This document shows positions 14,003-21,168 of a stretch of 21,429 nt of DNA, piece after piece. How positions within the stretch are numbered: the stretch's first letter is position 1; every line of letters starts with the position of its first letter. Below the pieces are notes generated by a model, which made no database searches, was not told the origin of the DNA, and saw nothing but the letters and a program-made list of their open reading frames with translations. A program made the translations under genes and the position numbers. Source of the DNA: Bacteroidales bacterium UBA2287 (GTDB taxonomy: Bacteria > Bacteroidota > Bacteroidia > Bacteroidales > Tenuifilaceae); contig DDWL01000009.1 of assembly GCA_002345675.1 (NCBI GenBank), positions 1 to 21,429 of the forward strand, written 5' to 3'.

Positions 14003-14653
14003 CTACCCCTTTGCAATCTCCTTTAGCTTTTCCGACTCAACAACTACAACTCCCTTTTCGTTGCTTAGCGAAAGTGTAATCATTGCCTTTGCCACATCCG
14101 AAGCCTCAATTCCTCTATATTTTCGTAACGAACCAACAAACATAAAACGGAATATTTTATAAAGAATTATTCCAACTTTTTCGCCAAATCGTTTTTCGGT
14201 TCGGTTGCCTAACAGTAACGATGGGCGAACAATAATAAGCCTTTCGAAATTTAAGGCTTTTAGTTCTTCCTCCATTTGTCCTTTGGTTCGAAGGTAAAAG
14301 TTTCCCGATTTTGGGTTTGCCCCAATGGAGCTAACCACTGCAAAGCATTTTACCCCAGCACGTTTTGCGCCTTGTGCCGACGAAACAACAGCATAAAGGT
14401 CAATATCTAAAAAGGACTTTTTGCTACCAGCCTTATTCATTGTTGTGCCAAGCGCACAAAATGCATGGGTGTGCTCCCCTTTAATTTCCAAATTGGTTGG
14501 GTTGAAATGGCAAAAATCTACTAGGGTTGGAAGCCATTCGGGTTTGTTTCGGCCAAAAGCAGCCGTTTTTAAAAAGTTCGAATTAACGGCAAGTTGCTCA
14601 ACTAGCTGCCTGCCAATTAGCCCTGTGGAGCCAAAAACTATTGCTGAATTCAT
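14003..14653 (-). CDS. TIP30/HTATIP2-like atypical SDR, NAD(P)-binding
   Basis: The product is 216 aa, a single Rossmann domain of the atypical short-chain dehydrogenase (SDR a5, TIP30-like) type. The dinucleotide motif is GSTGLIG (8-14), followed by CALGTT (66-71). The active-site segment is VSSIGANPKSGNFYLRTKGQ (107-126), with the Y120-X3-K124 pair. RPSLLLGNR (143-151) is characteristic of this group. The enzyme's substrate is not known; members are often annotated as nucleoside-diphosphate-sugar epimerase-like. The stop codon abuts heptanucleotide array 2. The start is 139 bases from the divergent lipoprotein gene. Confidence 0.88.
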   Translation of the reverse strand: MNSAIVFGSTGLIGRQLVEQLAVNSNFLKTAAFGRNKPEWLPTLVDFCHFNPTNLEIKGEHTHAFCALGTTMNKAGSKKSFLDIDLYAVVSSAQGAKRAGVKCFAVVSSIGANPKSGNFYLRTKGQMEEELKALNFERLIIVRPSLLLGNRTEKRFGEKVGIILYKIFRFMFVGSLRKYRGIEASDVAKAMITLSLSNEKGVVVVESEKLKEIAKG

Positions 14654-14750
14654 AATTCACAAAATATTTGTTAGTGTAAAAGTAGTTTAAAAAGGGGAAA
14701 CTGGTTTACAAGATTTACTTGCAAAGTAACAGCGAGATGAAAAAAACGTT

Positions 14751-14758
14751 TAAATTTG
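14751..14758 (+). promoter_or_regulatory. Candidate -7 element for the lipoprotein gene
   Basis: TAAATTTG is an exact TAnnTTTG match 35 bases ahead of the ATG at 14793. The nearest TTG upstream (14719) is too far (29 bases), so only the -7 box is supported. Confidence 0.4.
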
Positions 14759-14792
14759 ATTGAATTCGGTATTCAACAAAAATGGTAATCAT

Positions 14793-15335
14793 ATGAAAAA
14801 GTCACTGTATGTTTCGTTAATGGTTTTAGTAACAGCCATGAATTCGTGTATTACATTCTATTTCGAGAAACCTTTACCAATTGATGCAAAGCAGTGTAAA
14901 AGCATGCCTCGTGCGCTTCGCGGTAAATGGACTGGTAGCGAGGGAACTCTCTGCATTGATAAAACAAAATGGGTATCTCAATCGACCGATTCGCTTGGCG
15001 TAACAACAACAAAAGTTGAATTCGAACTTTCCGACAGCCTTATAATGAAAAAGTATAAGCAGTACTATTTCTTCAATACCCTAAACACAAACAGCTTTTG
15101 GAACGTATACGTTGGATACAAAAGCGATAGTCTTTTTATTATTAAAAGGCTTGCAAAGGAAGATTCACTTTCGCTAAAAACCAACCTCAACATTTTACCC
15201 GATTCAGCTTCGCAGAGCAATTTATTTTACCGAACCCCAATAACCAAAAAGCAACTTGTAAAGTATATTGAACACGGAGGCTTTACCGACACGCTCTTTT
15301 TGTTCGACATAAAGAATAGGACAATTCTGAAATAA
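14793..15335 (+). CDS. Small lipoprotein, function unknown
   Basis: The product is 180 aa from the ATG at 14793. An upstream in-frame TTG at 14760 would add 11 residues ahead of the signal and is less likely. The N-terminus MKKSLYVSLMVLVTAMNSC is a lipoprotein signal, with the lipid-bearing Cys at 19. The mature part begins ITFYFEKPLPIDAKQ and contains RALRGKWTGSEGTLCIDKTK. It looks like a soluble, beta-rich domain with a second Cys, and has no recognised catalytic motif. It is probably anchored to the inner or outer membrane on the periplasmic side. It is a single gene between two repeat-rich intergenic regions. Confidence 0.75.
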   Translation: MKKSLYVSLMVLVTAMNSCITFYFEKPLPIDAKQCKSMPRALRGKWTGSEGTLCIDKTKWVSQSTDSLGVTTTKVEFELSDSLIMKKYKQYYFFNTLNTNSFWNVYVGYKSDSLFIIKRLAKEDSLSLKTNLNILPDSASQSNLFYRTPITKKQLVKYIEHGGFTDTLFLFDIKNRTILK

Positions 15336-15350
15336 GTGAAAAAGACCGAA

Positions 15351-15368
15351 CCCCGATAGTTATCGGGG
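15351..15368. repeat. Palindrome CCCCGATAGTTATCGGGG
   Basis: The palindrome has 8-bp arms around GT, 15 bases past the lipoprotein stop. It is nearly in phase with heptamer array 3, which continues after it. It could act as a hairpin at the 3' end of the lipoprotein mRNA, but no T-run follows. Confidence 0.6.
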
Positions 15369-15374
15369 CGAAGA

Positions 15375-15458
15375 CCGAAGGTTGTGGACCGAAGACTGTG
15401 GACTGCCGACTGAAGACTGCCGACTGAAGACTGAGGACTTGGAACTGCGAACTGCCCC
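15375..15458 (+). repeat. Heptanucleotide array 3
   Basis: Eleven 7-bp units run from 15375 to 15451: CCGAAGG, TTGTGGA, CCGAAGA, CTGTGGA, then CTGCCGA and CTGAAGA alternating twice, CTGAGGA, CTTGGAA and CTGCGAA. A partial CTGCCCC follows. The alternation again gives a 14-bp higher-order unit. The array lies about 40 bases upstream of the ffh -7 box. Confidence 0.85.
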
Positions 15459-15497
15459 ATCTTTTATTTTTTATTTCTTTCCCACATCAATTATTTC

Positions 15498-15505
15498 TAT
15501 TTTTG
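15498..15505 (+). promoter_or_regulatory. Candidate -7 element of ffh
   Basis: TATTTTTG is an exact TAnnTTTG match 29 bases before the ATG of ffh. No TTG is present at 17-23 bases upstream, where the sequence is T-rich. Confidence 0.5.
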
Positions 15506-15534
15506 CAACCTGAACGAAAAATTATCCTATTCAT

Positions 15535-16869
15535 ATGTTCGAAAATTTAACCGAAAAACTCGAAAGATCATTCAAACTCCTTAAGGGAGAAGGAATGATA
15601 ACCGAAATAAACGTAGCCGAAACCCTAAAAGAGGTTCGTAAAGCGCTACTCGATGCCGACGTTAACTTTAAGGTAGCCAAAACTTTTACCGACGAGGTAA
15701 AACGAAAGGCCTTGGGTCAAAACGTATTAAATACCCTTAAGCCAGGGCAGCTACTTGTTAAAATTGTACACGACGAACTTGCCGAACTTATGGGCGGTAA
15801 AGCTCAGGACATTAATATGTCGGGAAACCCAACCGTAATCCTCATTGCGGGTTTGCAGGGATCGGGTAAAACAACCTTTTCGGGTAAGTTGGCAAGTATG
15901 CTTAAAACCAAAAAGGGCAAAAGCCCTTTACTCGTAGCTGGCGACGTTTACCGTCCTGCGGCTATTGAGCAGCTTAAGGTTTTAGGCGAGCAAATTGGAG
16001 TTCCAGTATACACAGTCGATGGCAGCACCGACCCTGTTTCCATAGCACGCGATGCTGTAAAGCACGCTAAAAGTCATGGCTACAATGTAGTTATTGTCGA
16101 TACAGCAGGCCGCTTGGCCGTTGATGAGCAAATGATGAACGAGGTTGCCAGCATTAAAAAGGCCATCGATCCTCAGGAAATTCTTTTCGTTGTCGACTCC
16201 ATGACTGGGCAAGATGCGGTAAACACCGCAAAGGAGTTCAACGAACGCCTTAACTTCAACGGAGTTGTTCTTACTAAGCTCGATGGCGATACCCGCGGTG
16301 GAGCAGCGCTGTCAATCCGTACCGTAGTCGACAAGCCCATAAAGTTTGTTAGCATGGGCGAAAAGCTCGATGCCCTCGATGTTTTCTATCCTGAACGCAT
16401 GGCCGACCGTATTCTTGGCATGGGCGATATTGTTACCCTTGTTGAGCGTGCCCACGAGCAGTACGACGAAGAGGAGGCTCGCAAGCTGCAGAAAAAAATT
16501 GCCAAAGATCAGTTCAACTTTAACGATTTTCTTGAGCAAATTGGACAGGTAAAGAAAATGGGAAACCTGAAAGATTTAGCATCGATGATCCCAGGAATGG
16601 GAAAAGCCATGAAGGATGTTGACATTGACGATAACTCGTTTAAAGGAGTAGAGGCTATTATTCGTTCGATGACTCCAACTGAGCGCGAAACACCACATAT
16701 TTTAAGCGGTAGCCGTAGAAAACGAATAGCTGCGGGCAGCGGAACTTCAATACAGGAAGTTAATAGACTTATTAAGCAGTTCGACGAAATGCGCAAAATG
16801 ATGAAAATGGTTTCGTCGGGTGGCGCAAAGCAGCTGGGACGAATGATGCAGGGACAGCCAAGAAGGTAG
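15535..16869 (+). CDS. ffh: Signal recognition particle protein Ffh (SRP54)
   Basis: The product is 444 aa, standard for Ffh, the GTPase that with 4.5S RNA carries signal-bearing ribosomes to FtsY at the membrane. N domain 1-~90. The G domain has G1 GLQGSGKTT (106-114), DVYRPAA (137-143), G3 DTAGR (189-193), G4 TKLDG (247-251) and the closing FVSMGEKLDALDVFYPERMA (271-290). The methionine-rich M domain (~325-440) contains the RNA-binding helix region SGSRRKRIAAGSGTSIQEVN (391-410) and MRKMMKMV (419-426), and ends in a basic QPRR. It starts at 15535, 29 bases after a -7 box. folD follows on the same strand, but a 549-base repeat-bearing gap separates them. Confidence 0.97.
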   Translation: MFENLTEKLERSFKLLKGEGMITEINVAETLKEVRKALLDADVNFKVAKTFTDEVKRKALGQNVLNTLKPGQLLVKIVHDELAELMGGKAQDINMSGNPTVILIAGLQGSGKTTFSGKLASMLKTKKGKSPLLVAGDVYRPAAIEQLKVLGEQIGVPVYTVDGSTDPVSIARDAVKHAKSHGYNVVIVDTAGRLAVDEQMMNEVASIKKAIDPQEILFVVDSMTGQDAVNTAKEFNERLNFNGVVLTKLDGDTRGGAALSIRTVVDKPIKFVSMGEKLDALDVFYPERMADRILGMGDIVTLVERAHEQYDEEEARKLQKKIAKDQFNFNDFLEQIGQVKKMGNLKDLASMIPGMGKAMKDVDIDDNSFKGVEAIIRSMTPTERETPHILSGSRRKRIAAGSGTSIQEVNRLIKQFDEMRKMMKMVSSGGAKQLGRMMQGQPRR

Positions 16870-16932
16870 GTTTTATTAAATAGATTAAGAAGCGTTTAAA
16901 TTTTTTAATTGAAAATTAGAATGACAATAACC

Positions 16933-17298
16933 ACATGCCTATTTGCCAAAGCAAAGAGAATACTGAGGGTTCAACTTGTATCAATGCGAAATAGCTTAGA
17001 AATCTCAAGAAGTTAACCATGAGCGACGTGCGGTGGGACGGTAAAACGAGCGGCAGCAAGAGGGGGAATGTCGAATCGTTAGCCCCATGTGCAAGGGCGC
17101 TTGCGTTCGAGATGGAACGCATTGTTAGGGAGCGTTAAAGTATATGGAACTTTGCAAAATGATGGATAGAAAGGAAGGGTCTCCCCCATGCAGCGTTCCA
17201 TATCGCTTACGTTGCCATGGGGCTTACGATTCGGCAGGGCGGGAGGAGCGTCGTTTTGCCTTGATTCTTTGGTTCCTTTCTCATCAAGGAGAAAGGAA
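16933..17298 (+). repeat. Dispersed structured repeat, near-full copy C
   Basis: This element fills most of the ffh-folD gap. The left part (16935-17010) matches copy D, and the middle and right parts match copy B in reverse. Arms GAATCGTTAGCCCCATG (17073-17089) and CATGGGGCTTACGATTC (17216-17232) pair with one mismatch. ATGGAACGC (17112-17120) pairs with GCGTTCCAT (17193-17201), and GCAAG/CTTGC (17091-17104) forms a side hairpin. The right end is a perfect 10-bp hairpin TTCCTTTCTC-atcaag-GAGAAAGGAA (17273-17298). No gene is credible inside it. Confidence 0.85.
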
Positions 17299-17364
17299 TA
17301 AAACGAACTCTGGATTTCCAATAATCGTTGGGAAGACAAGTTTTCCCCGATATTTATCAGGCCG

Positions 17365-17389
17365 TGGTTATTGTAAAAAAAAATAACCA
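17365..17389. other. Hairpin in the folD leader region
   Basis: TGGTTATT and AATAACCA pair perfectly (8 bp) around a GTAAAAAAA loop, 29 bases before the folD ATG. It could be a leader hairpin or a weak terminator. No promoter box for folD was recognised near it. Confidence 0.35.
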
Positions 17390-17418
17390 TATTCTAATCA
17401 TTTTAAAAATTTAAAGTC

Positions 17419-18300
17419 ATGGAACTTCTCGATGGAAAAAGAATTGCCGATGAGGTTAAGCAGGAAATTGCTGCCGAAGTAACCTTAATGATTGCCAACG
17501 GCAAAAAAAGGCCACACTTAGCGGCAATACTTGTTGGAAACGATGGCGCCAGCGAAACCTATGTGGGTCACAAAGAGAAGTCGTGCAGCCAAGTTGGCTT
17601 TAAAAGTTCGGTGCTTCGTTTCCCCGAAACCATTACCGAAGCTGAACTTCTTAGTAAAGTTGATGAGTTAAATAACGACAGCGATATTGATGGGTTTATA
17701 ATTCAGCTTCCGCTGCCAAAGCATATTTCCGATCAAAAAGTTATCGAAGCCATCGATCCCAAAAAGGATGTTGATGGTTTTCACCCTATGAACGTTGGTC
17801 GAATGACCATTGGACTCCCATCGTACGTGTCGGCAACACCTGATGGAATTATGGAGCTGCTTCGTCGCTATAAAATTGAAACTTCGGGTAAGCACTGCGT
17901 GGTTTTAGGCCGAAGCAATATTGTTGGCCGCCCCATGGCCAATTTGCTTTCGCAAAAAGGGTATCCCGGCGACTGCACTGTAACCCTTTGCCATAGCCGT
18001 ACAAATAGTTTAACTGAAGTTCTTCGCTCAGCCGACATACTTATTGCCGCTCTTGGCCAACCCGAGTTTGTAACAAGTAAAATGGTTAAGGAAGGTGCAG
18101 TTGTTATCGATGTAGGAATTACACGAATTAAGAGCGAAACAAGCAAATCGGGCTGGAAGCTGGTTGGCGATGTTAAGTTCGATGAGGTTGCCCACAAGTG
18201 CAGCTACATAACTCCCGTTCCGGGCGGAGTTGGACCATTAACCATTGTTTCGCTCTTAAAGAATACGCTTAAAGCAGCAAAGAGGGAGATTTACGGCTAA
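17419..18300 (+). CDS. folD: Bifunctional methylenetetrahydrofolate dehydrogenase/cyclohydrolase FolD
   Basis: The product is 293 aa, normal length. FolD interconverts 5,10-methylene-, methenyl- and 10-formyl-tetrahydrofolate with NADP(H), in the cytoplasm. The catalytic pair is Y48-X3-K52 in SETYVGHKEK. Other family motifs are DGFIIQLPLP (91-100), KDVDGFHPMNVGR (116-128), the Rossmann loop GRSNIVGRPMA (164-174), and PVPGGVGPLT near the C-terminus. The start at 17419 gives the usual MELLDGKRIA beginning. It lies downstream of ffh, an arrangement I recall as common in Bacteroidota. Here the two are separated by the dispersed repeat, so folD may need its own promoter. Confidence 0.97.
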   Translation: MELLDGKRIADEVKQEIAAEVTLMIANGKKRPHLAAILVGNDGASETYVGHKEKSCSQVGFKSSVLRFPETITEAELLSKVDELNNDSDIDGFIIQLPLPKHISDQKVIEAIDPKKDVDGFHPMNVGRMTIGLPSYVSATPDGIMELLRRYKIETSGKHCVVLGRSNIVGRPMANLLSQKGYPGDCTVTLCHSRTNSLTEVLRSADILIAALGQPEFVTSKMVKEGAVVIDVGITRIKSETSKSGWKLVGDVKFDEVAHKCSYITPVPGGVGPLTIVSLLKNTLKAAKREIYG

Positions 18301-18323
18301 CCTTTCGAATTACATAAAATGAA

Positions 18324-18356
18324 AAAACTATCTGGAACTGCGATAGGTTTTATTTT
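18324..18356. terminator. Bidirectional terminator between folD and the methyltransferase gene
   Basis: AAAACTATC and GATAG-G-TTTT pair around a 9-base loop with one bulged G. On the plus strand TTTTATTTT follows. On the minus strand the stem runs into TTTTTT, right after the methyltransferase stop at 18350. It serves two convergent genes. Confidence 0.7.
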
Positions 18357-19111
18357 GTACACTTATAAATTATTTCTCTTTCTCCATTACCCAAGCTATT
18401 CCTAACTAAAGTTTCCTTAGGTAGTTTTTCTCTGTAGTCAATTCGTTCTACTATAAAGCCTTGCTTAGCTAACCTGTCACCAAAATCGGTTCCGTATAGT
18501 CTACATAAATCGGGTTCACCATAAAATTTTAATCTATCTTCTGGCGATACTATTCTTGCATCTTCGAGGGTGTTCTTTTCATTGGGGTTTAGTAACGACA
18601 TAAACAAGGCAACACCATCATTTTTTAGCACTCTTTTCAACTCATGTAAAGCCAGCGCTTCATTTGGAACGTGCCCTAAAACGTGAGAGCATATTATTAA
18701 GTCGAAATAATTATCGTTAAACTGAATGTTTGTTACATCGACTACATATCTTGAATTTGCAGGATTTATATCGCCATCAATGTATTCGATATCGAGGGGG
18801 GCGATTTTTTTAAACAGTATATCCTCTGGTGCAATGTGAAGGACCTTTATTCCCTTTTTTTTAAACAAACCCATTTCGTTAGTTAAATACAAATCGAGTA
18901 GTCTAACCCTTTCGAGCGATAAACAATAGGGGCATTTAGCATTTAACCTTTTAATGTTCCCCTTAGGTAAAAACTTTCGAAAACTTTTATTGCAGCAATT
19001 ACAGTAAAAGTTGTTGCCAAGGTAAAGTGGGTAGGTTAATTTTTGAAAAAAACGCCTTATGACATTTCTGTTTTTTTCAGAAACTATTTTTCGGTAAATG
19101 CCTTTAATCAT
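18350..19111 (-). CDS. Class I SAM-dependent methyltransferase with N-terminal zinc-ribbon
   Basis: The product is 253 aa. An N-terminal C37-NC-C40 / C60-PY-C63 pair of CxxC knuckles suggests a zinc-ribbon. The methyltransferase fold follows: VLHIAPED (90-97, a non-canonical first glycine loop), YIDGDINP (110-117, acidic end of strand 2), VVDVTNIQF (123-131), FDLIICSHVLGHV (136-148) and LHELKRVLKNDGVALFM. It resembles small-molecule or glycan methyltransferases found in envelope polysaccharide loci. The start ATG overlaps the stop of the deacetylase gene by one base (TAATG), so translation is coupled. The acceptor is unknown. Confidence 0.87.
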   Translation of the reverse strand: MIKGIYRKIVSEKNRNVIRRFFQKLTYPLYLGNNFYCNCCNKSFRKFLPKGNIKRLNAKCPYCLSLERVRLLDLYLTNEMGLFKKKGIKVLHIAPEDILFKKIAPLDIEYIDGDINPANSRYVVDVTNIQFNDNYFDLIICSHVLGHVPNEALALHELKRVLKNDGVALFMSLLNPNEKNTLEDARIVSPEDRLKFYGEPDLCRLYGTDFGDRLAKQGFIVERIDYREKLPKETLVRNSLGNGEREIIYKCTK

Positions 19112-20115
19112 TATATACGGTTATAAATATTTTTGTTGAAAAATGATTTTATTATGTAATATAAGTATTCAGTCTTAACAATATCTTTCGCTGGCTGTAA
19201 AGCCCCTTCAAAAGGAATTCGATGCAAATGGTATTTACTAAAATCTTTTTTCAACCCCGATATCCCAAAGGATAGTTTGCAGTTCTGCTCGTTATACATC
19301 CACTTAAAGAATTCAGTATCGACACCTTCGTCGGAAAAGGGAAAAGAGAAATAATTGTTTTGTAAATTAAACTTGTTATTTAAAGTAGCAAAGCTGTCGC
19401 ACACCTGTCTTTTTCTCTCGTCATCACTAATGTCTTTAAAAAATGGATGGTTTACTGAGTGTGAACCAAAGGTAAAGCCTCTTTTAATTAAGTCGTCAAT
19501 CTGGCCACTAGTTAAATAAGGCTGCTCAGTTAAAAGAAATTCATTAAAGTTTAGGCCTAACAATTTTGCTATTGATTCAATTTTTGGAAGGTCGTGAATT
19601 GTTAAACGAAGTAATTCGGTACAAATTTCTTGTTCATTTTTCGCTGCTGTATTTAATTCTCTCGATATTTCGGCTGCATATTTCTTATTGTTTCTAAACT
19701 CTTCAATAATTAAACTCACTTTATACCTGTAAAATAGGTCTTTATTGTCAACGAAGCCAGAATTGATAAAAATTGTGGCAGGAACTCCTTTTTCCTCTAA
19801 AATAGGTGCTATTGTAGAATGTATTTCCTTTAAGCCATCGTCGAATGTTAAATGCATTATTGGTTTCGTTACCTGCTTGTTGTAATGCACAATGTCGAAT
19901 AACTCGTCAATTGAAACGGGAATAAAATGCTTACATAAATAGTCAATGTCCTCTTTAAAAATATTTTCGTTTCGTAGTGTGTAAAGATTGCTAATGTGTG
20001 GCAGTCGATTATTGCTTAAAGTGTGGTAAAAGGGCAGAAATACTTTCTGAGATGTTATGCCTACTAATTGGTTAAGCGAAATGAAATTGGAAAAAAATCG
20101 TAAATAATTTTTCAT
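19111..20115 (-). CDS. Polysaccharide deacetylase (NodB/CE4) family protein
   Basis: The product is 334 aa. The NodB-homology domain removes N- or O-acetyl groups from polysaccharides using a divalent metal. Motif 1, TFDDG (90-94), carries the catalytic base and metal-binding Asp. Motif 2, FGSHSVNHP (216-224), supplies metal ligands H219 and H223. Between them, a ~95-residue insert (about 122-215) is longer than in compact CE4 enzymes. The later part has FSFPFSDEG, equivalent to the motif-3 arginine region but without the usual R. There is no clear signal peptide. It starts 20 bases after the upstream membrane-protein gene and overlaps the methyltransferase gene, forming a three-gene operon that probably modifies an envelope glycan. 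Confidence 0.88.
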   Translation of the reverse strand: MKNYLRFFSNFISLNQLVGITSQKVFLPFYHTLSNNRLPHISNLYTLRNENIFKEDIDYLCKHFIPVSIDELFDIVHYNKQVTKPIMHLTFDDGLKEIHSTIAPILEEKGVPATIFINSGFVDNKDLFYRYKVSLIIEEFRNNKKYAAEISRELNTAAKNEQEICTELLRLTIHDLPKIESIAKLLGLNFNEFLLTEQPYLTSGQIDDLIKRGFTFGSHSVNHPFFKDISDDERKRQVCDSFATLNNKFNLQNNYFSFPFSDEGVDTEFFKWMYNEQNCKLSFGISGLKKDFSKYHLHRIPFEGALQPAKDIVKTEYLYYIIKSFFNKNIYNRI

Positions 20116-20135
20116 GTTGAAAAGTTCCTAAACAA

Positions 20136-20774
20136 CTATGGCATAAACGAATTCCAGCTATTTTGTTGGTACGAATTTCCCCAAACGGGGCCGTTGGTAA
20201 TGCCAAACGAAGCGCCAATCGAAACCTTTTCGCTTAGCTTGTAGTCCATTCCAAACGACATGTGCTGGTAATCGGTTGTTGAGAAACCCCTATTATACGG
20301 TGAGTAGTATAACTGATTGTTGCCAAAGGCGCCTGTGCCATAAACGCGAAGTTTGCTGTTTATCAAATAAGTTCCATGAACATATGCTTCGGTTGGATTA
20401 CCAGTATTGGTCATTTGGGTTTCACCATTTGCCAACGGCAATGTCATTGGCGCACCATTGAAACTGTTGTACGAAAATCGACCACCCACTTCGATTAAAA
20501 GATTTTGCGTTGGCGAAAAAACTACCGATGGACTTACGTACGACGACGACATGCCAATTCCGTTTCTAAACGATGAGTAGCCAGTACCAATTTCGAATGA
20601 GTAATCGGTTTTTCCTGGAGTAAAGCGCTTCCATGGTTTAAAAGAAGAGGAATCGTAACTGGACTCCTCAAAATATCCATTACTATACACCTTGTGTAAA
20701 TCCTTAACCAGCTGACCAACTGCTGAAAAAGTAACTAAAAGGACAAAACTAATAATAATAGTTATGATTTTCAT
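20136..20774 (-). CDS. Exported, probable outer-membrane beta-barrel protein
   Basis: The product is 212 aa. A Sec signal peptide is clear (MKIITIIISFVLLVTFSAVG, cleavage near residue 20). The mature part is rich in aromatic/glycine alternating strands (YSFEIGTGYSSF, LLIEVGGRFSYNSF, LRVYGTGAFGNN, MSFGMDYKLSEKVSIGASFG), as in small outer-membrane barrels. There is no Cys for lipidation and no known family was recognised. It is the first gene of the operon with the deacetylase and methyltransferase genes, preceded by a -7 box. Confidence 0.8.
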   Translation of the reverse strand: MKIITIIISFVLLVTFSAVGQLVKDLHKVYSNGYFEESSYDSSSFKPWKRFTPGKTDYSFEIGTGYSSFRNGIGMSSSYVSPSVVFSPTQNLLIEVGGRFSYNSFNGAPMTLPLANGETQMTNTGNPTEAYVHGTYLINSKLRVYGTGAFGNNQLYYSPYNRGFSTTDYQHMSFGMDYKLSEKVSIGASFGITNGPVWGNSYQQNSWNSFMP

Positions 20775-20797
20775 GGCATAGCATTTATTGTAAATTA

Positions 20798-20805
20798 CAA
20801 ATATA
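20798..20805 (-). promoter_or_regulatory. Candidate -7 element of the envelope operon
   Basis: Read on the minus strand this is TATATTTG, an exact TAnnTTTG match 23 bases before the ATG at 20774. It gives a short leader of under 20 bases. The -33 TTG is not at a standard distance. Confidence 0.5.
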
Positions 20806-20940
20806 ACTGTAAAAACAGCAATAAGTTACTTGTAAATGGTGAAAAAGTGTTATACAGAATCAACGTTTAAATTATGAGTAGAATTTTCTCGCTTTAAATT
20901 TGAGTAACTATTCAGCAGCAATAAATAATCTCACGCAAAT

Positions 20941-20969
20941 CCCGATAACTATCCATAGCCGTCAGGCTA
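20941..20969. repeat. Degenerate CCCGATAACTATC palindrome plus TAGCC/GGCTA hairpin
   Basis: CCCGATAACTATC is a degenerate copy of the palindrome at 4605 and 15351. Right after it, TAGCC-gtca-GGCTA (20956-20969) is a perfect small hairpin. Both sit just upstream of repeat copy D. Confidence 0.5.
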
Positions 20970-21000
20970 ACTAAAAAAGACAGTTATTCTTCAACACAAA

Positions 21001-21168
21001 ATGCCTATTTGCCAAAGCAAAGAGAAAGCGGGGGTTCAACGCATATCAAAGCGAAATAGCTTAGAAATCGCAAGAAACCTGCCATATCGCTACTTTGCCA
21101 TGGGGCTTACGATTTGGCAGGGCGGGTGGCAGCTTCGTTTTGTCTTGATTCTTTGGTTTACTTTCTCC
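21001..21168 (+). repeat. Dispersed structured repeat, internally deleted copy D
   Basis: Bases 21001-21075 match the left end of copy C (16935-17010). The next bases match 17195-17285 of copy C. The middle, with the left inverted arm and loop (about 185 bases), is missing, so this copy cannot form the long stem. The right end runs into CCTGTTTTCC. The open frame across it is not a credible gene. Confidence 0.8.

Noticed and set aside
15227..15460. 77-codon minus-strand frame over heptamer array 3
   Set aside because: The 7-bp repeat cannot keep one reading frame; the peptide is a product of the repeat and the antisense of the lipoprotein gene.
17079..17390. Open frames on both strands between ffh and folD
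   Set aside because: They lie in repeat copy C with its hairpins; copy B does not preserve the same frames.
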